DNA from: Rhizobium vallis
Lineage (GTDB): Bacteria > Pseudomonadota > Alphaproteobacteria > Rhizobiales > Rhizobiaceae
Assembly (NCBI RefSeq): GCF_003985155.1
Contig: NZ_ML133691.1
Coordinates: 248,001-312,000 of the forward strand
Direction of reading: 5' to 3'
Length of the DNA: 64,000 bases
The notes under the pieces are model-generated. The model was not told where the DNA came from. It saw nothing but the letters and a program-made list of their open reading frames with translations, and made no database searches. Position 1 is the first letter of the stretch; every line of letters starts with the position of its first letter. Positions 7,437 to 14,814 of this stretch are shown piece after piece. A program made the position numbers and the translations under genes.

Positions 7437-7589
7437 ATGGCAATCGTCGTTGAGACCGACCTCGGTCGGCACGGTGCGAGAAGAGCAACGGGCAGCTTAA
7501 TGTCGCAATTCAGGCATGCGGCCGGAATCTGCACGGTCGCCGGCTCTTTCGCATTCCTGTTCGCCCTGGTGATCGGGCTGATCCAATGA
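7437..7589 (+). CDS. Small 50-aa single-membrane-segment protein
   Basis: A 50-residue frame from ATG 7437 (or GTG 7434, same frame) to TGA 7587-7589. A GAGGAGGT ribosome site sits 10 bp before the start, and the stop overlaps the next start as ATGA, both strong signs of a real gene. The N-terminal half is polar and basic (RHGARRATGSLMSQFRHA). The C-terminal half is one membrane segment (TVAGSFAFLFALVIGLIQ). No family recognised. Together with the two preceding small genes it makes a run of three short proteins in 550 bp. Confidence 0.6.
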   Translation: MAIVVETDLGRHGARRATGSLMSQFRHAAGICTVAGSFAFLFALVIGLIQ

Positions 7590-8167
7590 GCGATGTACTT
7601 ATCCTCCCCGGCCTTTTCGGCTCGGGCGAAGGGCATTGGCAACAGCACTGGCTGCAGGATCAGCCGGACAGCCGTTGCGTTACCCAGGACGATTGGGACC
7701 ATCCGAACCTCGACAGCTGGCTGCCGCGGCTGGAAAGTGCGCTGGAAGAGGCGGGCGAGGCCTATCTGGTGGCCCATAGTCTCGGATGCCTGCTGGCCGC
7801 CCGACTGGCCGGGCGAAGTGCGGCACGTCACGTGAAGGGGGCATTGCTCGTTGCTCCATGCGATCTGCCGGTCACGGAAAATCTGCATCCGGGGCAGATC
7901 TCGTTTGGCGACATGCCGACAGCCGCTCTGCCATATCCGAGCATCGTCGTCGGCAGCATGAACGATGCGTACATGACGGTCGACCGGTTGACCCTGTTCG
8001 GCCGCTTATGGAACGCCGAAACCAGGAATATCGGCCTCGCCGGACATATCAATGTTGCCAGCGGCTTTGGCCGCTGGCGCACAGGCTACCGGCTGCTAGA
8101 GACCTTGAAGACGCAGACGCGTGGTCGAAGGCATACCGTCGCCATGCCGCCAGCCTTCGCGATGTGA
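7586..8167 (+). CDS. RBBP9/YdeN family alpha/beta serine hydrolase
   Basis: A 193-residue small alpha/beta hydrolase. LILPGLFGSGEGHWQQHW (residues 5-22) is the signature opening of the RBBP9/YdeN group. The nucleophile is Ser65 in AHSLGC, with Asp127 (SMNDAYM) and His154 (AGHINV) completing the triad. It starts inside the stop codon of the previous small gene (ATGA), so translation is coupled. Members are serine hydrolases with poorly known natural substrates. In this operon it could cleave an ester or amide linked to the flavin monooxygenase chemistry, which is only inference from position. Confidence 0.88.
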   Translation: MSDVLILPGLFGSGEGHWQQHWLQDQPDSRCVTQDDWDHPNLDSWLPRLESALEEAGEAYLVAHSLGCLLAARLAGRSAARHVKGALLVAPCDLPVTENLHPGQISFGDMPTAALPYPSIVVGSMNDAYMTVDRLTLFGRLWNAETRNIGLAGHINVASGFGRWRTGYRLLETLKTQTRGRRHTVAMPPAFAM

Positions 8168-8177
8168 GTGGAACGGA

Positions 8178-8486
8178 ATGTCCGACATTGTCGCCGATCT
8201 CCTGCGTCTCAGCGAAGATCCGGATGCCGATCCGAGGAGCAGGCGGCGGCAGACGATGGAGCGCCTGGTGCAGGCGCTGCTTGCCATGGCCGATAGCGGA
8301 TTCGGTCCGGACGATGTGCAGAGCCGCTATTCGATCATCCATTTGACGACGATCATCCGCGATATGACCGGAAGGATCGCCGAGGCAGACGATGCGACAT
8401 TCCAGGCAATCGTCAGGGAGGCGGCGATGCTGATACGCAGCTTGGAGCGCCGCCGAACCGACGCGGCCAGGTTTACGGTGCATTGA
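8178..8486 (+). CDS. Small 102-aa helical protein of unknown function
   Basis: I start this at ATG 8178, 10 bp after the hydrolase stop; the frame extends upstream but overlaps the hydrolase. It is all-helical and charged (MSDIVADLLRLSEDPDADPRSRRR, MERLVQALLAMADSGFG, IVREAAMLIRSLERRR), without a recognised domain and without signal peptide. It is the last gene of the operon that begins at 6464 and is followed by a hairpin terminator. It could be a partner or stability protein for the hydrolase. Confidence rests on spacing and composition only. Confidence 0.55.
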   Translation: MSDIVADLLRLSEDPDADPRSRRRQTMERLVQALLAMADSGFGPDDVQSRYSIIHLTTIIRDMTGRIAEADDATFQAIVREAAMLIRSLERRRTDAARFTVH

Positions 8487-8523
8487 CACCTGAACCTTTG
8501 GAGCAGGAGCACGCGGCGATCCT

Positions 8524-8552
8524 GCGGGGCGAAGAAGTTCGCGCCCCGCTTT
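8524..8552. terminator. Hairpin terminator between convergent operons
   Basis: GCGGGGCG at 8524-8531 pairs with CGCCCCGC at 8542-8549 across a 10-nt loop, followed by TTT. It lies between the small helical gene (+) and tauC (-), and could end transcription from both sides. Confidence 0.55.
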
Positions 8553-8589
8553 AAGCGGGTCGCCAGCTTTCAGATTCGCTTCTCACGCT

Positions 8590-9444
8590 TTAGAGCTTGC
8601 CCTTCCACGGCACGAGGAAGGCCTCCAGAAAGCGGATGACGGCCGAGAAGGTGAAGGCGCAGACGGCGATGATGCCGATGCCGACGAAGACGACGTCGGT
8701 CGCCAGGAACTGCGAAGCCGACATGATCATGAAGCCGATCCCGCGCGTCGAGGCGATCAATTCGGCGGCAACCAACGTACCCCAGCCGACCCCGAGTGCA
8801 ATACGGATGCCGGTGAGAATCTCGGGCATGGCGGACGGCAGGACGATATCGAGGAACAGCTGCAGCCGGCTTGCGCCTAGCGAACGCGCGGCATTGACGC
8901 GCTCGATCGGCAGCGAACGAACGCCGGCCTGGGCCGAGAGGCAGATCGGTGCGAACATCGCAAGCACCAGCAGCGTGATCTTCGACGTCTCGCCGATGCC
9001 GAGCCAGATGATCATCAGCGGCAGGTAGGAGAGCGGCGGAAGCGGCCAGTAGAATTCGATCGGTGCGTCGAGTACGCCCTTTGCCCAGCGGTTCAAGCCC
9101 ATGAGCAATCCGAGCGGAATGCCGGCGGAGACGGCGATGAGAGCGGCGACGACGATACGGAACAGGCTCGCAAAGACATGCTCGGAGAGCGACGCTCCGG
9201 CGTAACCGTCGCGATAGATAGCGCCGATCTGTGTGAGCACCTCGTCCGGGCGCGGCAGGAAGAGGTGTGGAACGACACCGAGCGCGGATACAACCCACCA
9301 CAGCAGCAGTATGGCGAGCGCGGTGGCAACGCTGATCGCCACCGTCGATTTGTCGCCGGCGCCGAAGCCTGCCATTTTCACCAACTTGACCTGATGGTTC
9401 TCTATATCGGCCGCAATCGGCGGGGCCTGGACTACATCGCTCAT
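8590..9444 (-). CDS. tauC: Taurine/sulfonate ABC transporter permease
   Basis: A 284-residue inner membrane permease of the nitrate/sulfonate/taurine class. It has a long polar N-terminal tail, then six or so membrane segments (for example TALAILLLWWVVSALGV, IVVAALIAVSAGIPLGLLMG). The cytoplasmic EAA loop reads ARSLGASRLQLFLDIVLPSAMPEILTGIRIALGVGWGTLVAAE. It starts within the last codons of the ATPase gene (4-bp overlap), and the set tauA-tauB-tauC is in the usual order. The name depends on the TauA-like binding protein; the permease itself cannot be told from SsuC by sequence reading. Confidence 0.88.
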   Translation of the reverse strand: MSDVVQAPPIAADIENHQVKLVKMAGFGAGDKSTVAISVATALAILLLWWVVSALGVVPHLFLPRPDEVLTQIGAIYRDGYAGASLSEHVFASLFRIVVAALIAVSAGIPLGLLMGLNRWAKGVLDAPIEFYWPLPPLSYLPLMIIWLGIGETSKITLLVLAMFAPICLSAQAGVRSLPIERVNAARSLGASRLQLFLDIVLPSAMPEILTGIRIALGVGWGTLVAAELIASTRGIGFMIMSASQFLATDVVFVGIGIIAVCAFTFSAVIRFLEAFLVPWKGKL

Positions 9445-10229
9445 GCGGCGCTCCTCAAGTCTTCGGTGCTGTGGAGAATGGCGCGGATCTCCTCGCGCAG
9501 CTCGGCAAATTGCGGGGACGCCTTGATCGATCGGGCGTCGCCGGTTTCGGCGAAGCGGTTAATGAAATCGAGGTCGAAGCGCGCTACGACGCGTCCCGGC
9601 CGCGGCGACATGACCAGGACCTGCGTGCCAAGGAACAGAGCCTCTTCGATCGAATGGGTGATAAAGAAAATCTTTTTTGCCGTCTTGTCCCAGATGGACA
9701 CCAGCAGTTCCTGCATCTGCTCGCGCGTCAGGCTGTCGAGCGCGCCGAACGGTTCGTCCATCAGCAGGATATCGGGATTTGTCGCGAGAGCTCGGGCAAT
9801 GCCGACGCGCTGCCGCATGCCGCCCGACAGCTCGTAGGGAAAAGCGCCGGCGAATTCGGCAAGGCCGACGAGCCGGAGAAGTTCCAGGGCGCTTGCCTGG
9901 CGCTCCTTCCGGTTTACGCCGGCGAATTTCAGGCCGAGCGCGACATTGTCGACCACGGATTTCCAGGGCAGCAGCGAGTCCTTCTGAAAGACGACGCCGC
10001 GATCAGCACCCGGTCGTTCGACCGCGCGGCCATCAAGCGTGATCCGGCCTTCCGAAAGCGGAAGGAACCCGGCGATCGCGTTGAGAAGGGTTGACTTGCC
10101 GCATCCCGATGCTCCGAGCGCCACGACGAAGCCTCGTTCGGGAATATCGAAGGAAACGCGATCGAGCGCATGAACCGTCCGCCCGTCGCGGGCTGAGAAG
10201 AAAACGCCGGCGTGATCGACTTTAAGCAT
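9441..10229 (-). CDS. tauB: Taurine/sulfonate ABC transporter ATP-binding protein
   Basis: A 262-residue ABC ATPase with Walker A (GASGCGKST), Q-loop (VFQKDSLLPW), signature LSGGMRQRVGIARAL, Walker B (DILLMDEPFGALD) and switch histidine (FFITHSIEEALFL). These are in the order and wording typical of the TauB/SsuB/NrtD group. I use ATG 10229 with GAGCGGG before it; a longer TTG start at 10244 is possible but less likely. A strong hairpin separates it from tauA, while tauC overlaps it by 4 bp. Confidence 0.9.
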   Translation of the reverse strand: MLKVDHAGVFFSARDGRTVHALDRVSFDIPERGFVVALGASGCGKSTLLNAIAGFLPLSEGRITLDGRAVERPGADRGVVFQKDSLLPWKSVVDNVALGLKFAGVNRKERQASALELLRLVGLAEFAGAFPYELSGGMRQRVGIARALATNPDILLMDEPFGALDSLTREQMQELLVSIWDKTAKKIFFITHSIEEALFLGTQVLVMSPRPGRVVARFDLDFINRFAETGDARSIKASPQFAELREEIRAILHSTEDLRSAA

Positions 10230-10248
10230 GTTGCCCGCTCGCAAATTA

Positions 10249-10278
10249 GACGCCGGCGCGGCAAGCCGCGCCGGCGTC
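10249..10278 (-). other. Intercistronic hairpin between tauA and tauB
   Basis: A perfect 14-bp inverted repeat, GACGCCGGCGCGGC at 10249-10262 and its complement at 10265-10278, with only two bases between, so the real loop must open the top pairs. No T-run follows on the minus strand. It probably stabilises the tauA 3' end so that the binding protein is made in excess. Confidence 0.65.
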
Positions 10279-10286
10279 GGGGAGGA

Positions 10287-11300
10287 TCAGTTGCTGACGC
10301 CGGTGAGCGCGTCGGCGGTGACGAAGGCGCCGTAATCGGCCAGGACGTCGGAAACCTTGCCCTGTTCCTTCAGGAACGATGCCGTGTCCTTGAGAATCTT
10401 GCCGGCGCCGGCCTTTTCGCCGCCGCCGAGCCAGGCGTCCGATGCCTGGACCTCAGGCGTCAGAAGGGTCAGGTTCTTCAGGGCCGATGCCTGCTGGTCC
10501 GGCGTTCCGCCGAGAAGCTTGGCGAGCGACTTGGCGTTGTCGCTATCGGGACCCCAGGCGGCTTTGTCCGAGGCGAAGGACGCGTAGTATTTGTTGATGA
10601 CCGAAGCGAAACCCTTCAGGAATTGCGGGTTGTCGGTGGCAAACTTCGAGGTCGCAACCCAGGCCGAGAAGGTCGGCGCACCCTTGTCCGCCACGTCCTT
10701 CGAGGTGACGAGAACCTTGCCGTTCTTCTTCAGTTCGGTCAGTGCCGGATCCCAGACGAAGCCGCCATCGATGTCGCTGCGATTATAGCTGGCGACGATC
10801 TCGGGCTGCGGGATTGCGAAGACCTGCACGTCCTTTTCGGTCAGGCCGAGCGATTTGATCAACGCCAGCAGCTGATAGTGGTCGGTGGAAACCGGCGCGG
10901 CGGCAAGCTTCTTGCCCTTGAGGTCATTCAGGCTTTCGATACCGGAACCGTTGCGAACGACGAGAGCCTCGTCGATGCCCGAGATGGAGGCGAGGTAGAA
11001 GGCTTTGACCTCGAGCCCGCGCGATACCGCAGCCGCAAACGGGCTGGAGCCGACATAGCCGACCTGGACATCGCCCGAGGCAATGGCCGCAAAGATCTCG
11101 GCGCCGGAATTGAACCTGCGGAAATCGATGTCATAGCCCGTCGACTTGGCGAATTCGCCATTGGCGATTGCTACCGAAGACGGCAGGGCGTCGGTCTGAT
11201 AGCCGACGACTACCTTCTTGTCCGCCGCCTCAGTGACAGCAGCCGCTGCAAGAGTGCCGACGCCGATAGCGATCGCGGCAACCAATTTTTTGAAATTCAT
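10287..11300 (-). CDS. tauA: Taurine ABC transporter substrate-binding protein
   Basis: A 337-residue periplasmic binding protein starting at ATG 11300, where a signal peptide begins (MNFKKLVAAIAIGVGTLAAAAV, cleaved near TEAADKK). A start 17 codons upstream would spoil this signal. VVVGYQTDALPSSVAIANGE, FRRFNSGAEIFAAIASGDVQVGYVGSSP and ISGIDEALVVRNGSGI are arranged as in TauA rather than SsuA. It captures taurine or a close sulfonate. No TauD dioxygenase is visible in the window, so desulfonation or deamination must be encoded elsewhere, or by an LLM enzyme. A GTCTATAAA palindrome lies about 95 bp upstream. Confidence 0.9.
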   Translation of the reverse strand: MNFKKLVAAIAIGVGTLAAAAVTEAADKKVVVGYQTDALPSSVAIANGEFAKSTGYDIDFRRFNSGAEIFAAIASGDVQVGYVGSSPFAAAVSRGLEVKAFYLASISGIDEALVVRNGSGIESLNDLKGKKLAAAPVSTDHYQLLALIKSLGLTEKDVQVFAIPQPEIVASYNRSDIDGGFVWDPALTELKKNGKVLVTSKDVADKGAPTFSAWVATSKFATDNPQFLKGFASVINKYYASFASDKAAWGPDSDNAKSLAKLLGGTPDQQASALKNLTLLTPEVQASDAWLGGGEKAGAGKILKDTASFLKEQGKVSDVLADYGAFVTADALTGVSN

Positions 11301-11393
11301 CTTGAGCCCCTTTGTTTGAGGGCCACCCGGCCCCCTTAATCTCACCCTCAAAAGGGTAATGGTTGAGAACGGGCTAGCGGGAGAAATAACAAA

Positions 11394-11410
11394 CTATATT
11401 TATAGACAAT
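11394..11410. promoter_or_regulatory. CTATATTTATAG palindrome between tauA and the divergent gene
   Basis: CTATA (11394-11398), TT, TATAG (11401-11405) then ACAAT. On the minus strand it reads ATTGTCTATAAATATAG, towards tauA. It matches elements before the desaturase and the FMN reductase. It may control tauA, the divergent gene at 11505, or both. Confidence 0.45.
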
Positions 11411-11504
11411 GAAGACATTTGTTTTCGTGATTCCGCCGCTGACGCGATCCCAAGGACGAGTGAGCGATGGGAGCTAAGGTCTGCGAAGCTTCAGGGAGAA
11501 TGCG

Positions 11505-12890
11505 GTGATATACGATGTTATCGTGGTCGGTTCCGGTTTTTCGGCGATAGCCGTGACCTGCAATCTCATCGAGCAGCTTCCCGCTTCGGCGAAGATTGCC
11601 GTCGTCGGTGACGATCCCGGCTTCGGCCGCGGGACGGCATATCGGACGGAACTCTATCTCCACCGCCTGAATGTGCCGGCGGGCCGCATGAGCCTGTTGC
11701 CGCATCATCCCGACGACTTCGTCAACTGGCTGAAAAGCCATGGACGCCCACTGCAGGCCGGCGATTTCGCCTCGCGTAGCGATTACGGCCTCTATATCAG
11801 GGATACGCTTGCGCGGCTGCTTCGAAGGCGCGACGGTCGCTGCCGGGTGGATTTCATCAGAGCCAAGGCGACGGGATGCGTGGAGCGTTACAACAGCACG
11901 CTGGCCTTCCAGCTCGGCAATGGCGACGAGATCGCCGGAAAGAACGTGGTGCTCTGTCTCGGTGTCGGCAACGCCAAGCTCCCGGTCGATCCGGCTGGCG
12001 CTCCTCTATCACTGAGGTCGCGGATCATCGAGAACCCTTGGCGGTTCTCCTGGCTGCGGCGCGTCGCATTGTCCGATGCCGTCTGCATCCTCGGCTCCGG
12101 CCTGACGATGATCGATCAGGTTCTGGCTCTTCGCGCGCACGGCCATAATGGCAGGATCGACGTGCTTTCGCGCCGCGGGCTCGCGCCGCTCGGCCATGTG
12201 GGGAAGCCGCCGGCGCCGCTGCCGATCGACGTTGAGGCGCTTCCCGGAACGATCAGCAGCATATTGAAGAGCTTGCGGGAGAGGGGCAGGGCGGTCGACG
12301 ACTGGCGAAGTGTGATGGATGGCCTGAGGCCCCTCACGCAGGCTCTCTGGCAGCGGCTTTCCAGCGAGGAGCGGGCACGCTTCCTCAGGCATGCGCTTCC
12401 CTGGTGGAACATCCACCGTCATCGGGTCGCGCCCGAGGTGTTCGACAGGTTCGACAAACTGGTCTCGGAAGGAACCGTTCGTTTCCATGCCGGCTTCCTG
12501 AAATCGCTTAGAGCCGAGGAGGACAGGCTCCTTGCCGGATACAGGATCAGAGGGACGCAAGACATCGCCGAGATCCGGGCGGACTGGCTCGTCAACTGCA
12601 CGGGGATGGAGCGTGCCGGGATCAGCCATTCCCCGCTTTTGAAGGAAATGAGCCGGTTTCAACTGATCGCCGCTGATCCCCTCGGTCTCGGGATCCAGGT
12701 GGACGCTGCTTCAGAGGTGATGGCCCCATCGCGGATTTCGCCTGCCCGGCTGTTTACCGTGGGCGCCTTGACGGCGGGACAGTTCTGGGAGATCACGGCC
12801 GTTCCCGATATTCGGTTGCAGGCGAAGGCTGTGGTCGAAGAGATCGTTGCGAAACGCACGATTGCCGAGGCACAGGCTGACAATTCCTGA
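11505..12890 (+). CDS. FAD/NAD(P)-binding protein (NAD_binding_9 type)
   Basis: A 461-residue flavoprotein with an N-terminal dinucleotide-binding loop (VIVVGSGFSAIAV, residues 5-17) and GRGTAYRTE, plus a second glycine-rich loop (CILGSGLTMID, about residue 197) and a C-terminal NCTGMER stretch. This pattern is typical of the FAD-NAD(P)-binding family PF13454, whose members include ornithine-hydroxylase-like and uncharacterised proteins. The start is GTG 11505 with CAGGGAG before it. It is divergent from tauA and followed by the GntR regulator gene. The reaction is unknown; it may be a hydroxylase or oxidoreductase acting on a small metabolite. Confidence 0.8.
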   Translation: MIYDVIVVGSGFSAIAVTCNLIEQLPASAKIAVVGDDPGFGRGTAYRTELYLHRLNVPAGRMSLLPHHPDDFVNWLKSHGRPLQAGDFASRSDYGLYIRDTLARLLRRRDGRCRVDFIRAKATGCVERYNSTLAFQLGNGDEIAGKNVVLCLGVGNAKLPVDPAGAPLSLRSRIIENPWRFSWLRRVALSDAVCILGSGLTMIDQVLALRAHGHNGRIDVLSRRGLAPLGHVGKPPAPLPIDVEALPGTISSILKSLRERGRAVDDWRSVMDGLRPLTQALWQRLSSEERARFLRHALPWWNIHRHRVAPEVFDRFDKLVSEGTVRFHAGFLKSLRAEEDRLLAGYRIRGTQDIAEIRADWLVNCTGMERAGISHSPLLKEMSRFQLIAADPLGLGIQVDAASEVMAPSRISPARLFTVGALTAGQFWEITAVPDIRLQAKAVVEEIVAKRTIAEAQADNS

Positions 12891-12934
12891 TCGTTCCCGG
12901 GCTGTTGAATTGCCGGTCGCCGGCAGCTACAGTA

Positions 12935-12948
12935 TCTGGTACGCCATA
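12935..12948. promoter_or_regulatory. FadR/GntR-type operator 1, before the regulator gene
   Basis: TCTGGTACGCCATA, 11 of 14 matches to the perfect palindrome TATGGTATACCATA found at 14153, and followed by the same ATA. It is 73 bp before the GntR gene start, so it suggests autoregulation. Confidence 0.55.
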
Positions 12949-13020
12949 ATACGATTTCCCGAATTCGACTGCCGCGGCGACGTTCGTTCGCGTTTAGCCG
13001 GTCTAACATTGAGGTGCAGA

Positions 13021-13716
13021 ATGAGCGGTGCTCTGAAGGACGCAACAATCAGGGTCGAGCGTCCTGCAAAGACATTGCGGGAATTGGCGCTCGACAAGGT
13101 CCGCGAAGCCATCGTCAACGGATATTTCCGTCCCGGTGACCGCCTCGTCGAACGCGACCTCTGCGCCCAGCTTGGCGTCAGCCGAACCGTCGTGCGCGAG
13201 GTATTGCGGCATCTGGAATCGGAAGGGCTCGTCGCCAATCTGCCGAACAAGGGGCCGATCGTTGCCCAGCTCGACATCGACGAAGCCAAACAGATCTATG
13301 AGATCCGCGGCGCGCTCGAGGGCATGGCGGCGCGGCTGTGTGCGGAGCGCAGCAGTCCCGAGATTGTTGCTGCGCTGGAAGAATCCCTGACCGGGATACG
13401 CAACAGCTATCGCGACAATGACATGGCGGCTGTGCTCGCGAACACCTCTTCCTTCTACCAAACGCTGTTTACCATGGTCGACAGGCATGTTGCCTGGGGT
13501 GTCGTCAACCTTCTCACCGTGCGCATAAACCACTTGCGCTCGATGACGATCAAGACGGAGCGACGCAGCATTGAAGGGCCGGCGCAGATGGCGAAGATCG
13601 TCGACGCCATCCGCCGCGGCGACGGCGAGGGGGCTTACCAGGCGGCGATGGACCATGTCGCCGCCGCCTGCGCGATTGCCGAAGCGGTGCTGTCGGCCAA
13701 GAAATCCGCCGAGTAA
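13021..13716 (+). CDS. GntR family regulator, FadR/FCD type
   Basis: A 231-residue regulator. Residues about 18-85 are the winged helix (LRELALDKVREAIVNGYFRPGDRLVERDLCAQLGVSRTVVREVL, then LESEGLVANLPNKGPIV). Residues about 90-220 are the all-helical FCD ligand domain (YEIRGALEGMAARLCAERS and the histidines in DHVAAACA). ATG 13021 follows a TTGAGGTGCAGA site; the frame is open further upstream across operator 1, so the internal start is better. FadR-type proteins bind TGGT..ACCA palindromes, and three such sites flank this gene and the operon at 14196, which is the probable regulon. The effector is probably a carboxylic acid from the pathway. Confidence 0.9.
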   Translation: MSGALKDATIRVERPAKTLRELALDKVREAIVNGYFRPGDRLVERDLCAQLGVSRTVVREVLRHLESEGLVANLPNKGPIVAQLDIDEAKQIYEIRGALEGMAARLCAERSSPEIVAALEESLTGIRNSYRDNDMAAVLANTSSFYQTLFTMVDRHVAWGVVNLLTVRINHLRSMTIKTERRSIEGPAQMAKIVDAIRRGDGEGAYQAAMDHVAAACAIAEAVLSAKKSAE

Positions 13717-13845
13717 GACCGGGCGACCGCCGCAGCTTCCATTGGAAGCGGGCGACGCATTCGTGCCATCGATCGCCCATCATCATGCCAATCACGATTC
13801 TGGGGAGTCGGCACTGCCGGCTTGACACGCAACTTTGCGTGATGT

Positions 13846-13859
13846 GATGGTATGCCATA
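13846..13859. promoter_or_regulatory. FadR/GntR-type operator 2
   Basis: GATGGTATGCCATA, 12 of 14 matches to the perfect palindrome at 14153, again followed by ATA. A TTGACA hexamer sits 18 bp upstream (13822-13827), so it may overlap a promoter giving a long leader for the operon. Confidence 0.55.
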
Positions 13860-14137
13860 ATAAATAATATCTAAGGTGACATTGCTGAGTCTGGACCATC
13901 CTGCCTTTCGGGTTTGTTGCGCGCCTGTCGGTCGCGCATTCGCGGGGCTTTGTCAGCTGACAACAGTGGACAAAAATGAAGAGGTTATTCCGGGCGGCTA
14001 ACCGTTTTTCGTGGCCGGCTTGGAAATTTTCGCTCTTGAGCAGATAACGCGGCGGTCAATGTGGAATGCCAGCTGATTATTAAAGTGTTGTTTTATAACG
14101 GTATTTTTAAGATTTTCCCTTGGGTCGCATAGCGAAC

Positions 14138-14168
14138 TTGACACTCTTATACTATGGTATACCATAAT
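14138..14168 (+). promoter_or_regulatory. Promoter with FadR/GntR-type operator 3 before the catabolic operon
   Basis: TTGACA at 14138-14143 and CATAAT at 14163-14168 (19-bp spacer) surround a perfect 14-bp palindrome, TATGGTATACCATA, at 14153-14166. A bound repressor would block the polymerase. The start codon of the first operon gene is 28 bp downstream. Confidence 0.65.
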
Positions 14169-14195
14169 ACCTAATAACGGGATTGAGGTATTCAG

Positions 14196-14798
14196 ATGGC
14201 CATCCAAATTCGCAAGACGGGACTGCAGATCGAAACGACGCTGATCGAGGGCGGCAAGGCTGCAGCCGTGCCGTTGAAGCTGTTTTCGGCCTTCGCGGTT
14301 GTGAACAACCCCTGGGCGGGGCGCGGCTTCGTCGAAGACCTCAAGCCGGAAATCCATGCTGCGGCTCCCGTGCTCGGTGAATTGCTGACCAGGATGATCA
14401 TCGACGCGGTCGGTTCCGGCGAGGCTGTCGAAGGCTATGGAAAGGCGGCCGTCGTCGGCCTGAACGGTGAGATCGAGCACGCATCCGCACTCATCCACAC
14501 GCTGCGCTTCGGCAATTTTTACCGCCAGGCTGTCGGCGCCAAGTCGTATCTCGCCTTCTGCAATACGCGCGGCCCTGCCAACGCGCCGATCATGATCCCG
14601 CTGATGGACAAGAACGATGAAGGCCGCCGCTCCCACTACCTGACCATCCAGACGTCGATCCCCGACGCGCCTGCTGCCGATGAGATTGTCGTGGCGCTCG
14701 GCGCTTCGGTGGGCGGGCGTCCTCATCATCGCATCGGCGACCGCTATCAGGATCTCAAGGATCTGGGGCAGGACGTCGCCAATCCGGCGGGCGTTTGA
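14196..14798 (+). CDS. DUF1185 (amino acid synthesis family) protein
   Basis: A 200-residue protein resembling PF06684, a family annotated only as amino acid synthesis. Recognisable stretches are VVNNPWAGRGFVEDLKP (residues about 36-52), SGEAVEGYGKAAVVGLNGEIEHASALIHTLRFGNFYR and the closing RPHHRIGDRYQDLK. It is cytosolic and lacks known cofactor motifs. As the first gene after operator 3 it should be the most strongly induced of the operon. In other bacteria the family also sits beside flavin monooxygenases and amidohydrolases, as far as I recall. A hydrolase or isomerase role on a cyclic amide is speculative. Confidence 0.8.
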   Translation: MAIQIRKTGLQIETTLIEGGKAAAVPLKLFSAFAVVNNPWAGRGFVEDLKPEIHAAAPVLGELLTRMIIDAVGSGEAVEGYGKAAVVGLNGEIEHASALIHTLRFGNFYRQAVGAKSYLAFCNTRGPANAPIMIPLMDKNDEGRRSHYLTIQTSIPDAPAADEIVVALGASVGGRPHHRIGDRYQDLKDLGQDVANPAGV

Positions 14799-14814
14799 AG
14801 GGGTGGGCTCTGAC

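Larger units (their letters stand above)
13717..14195 (+). other. Intergenic region carrying operators 2 and 3
   Basis: A 479-bp AT-richer stretch between the regulator and the operon it probably controls. It holds two GntR-type sites (13846 and 14153) and two TTGACA -35-like hexamers (13822 and 14138). Between them, 13870-14130, I see no gene and no clear hairpin. The lower GC content contrasts with the flanking genes and suggests a junction or a long control region. Confidence 0.5.
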
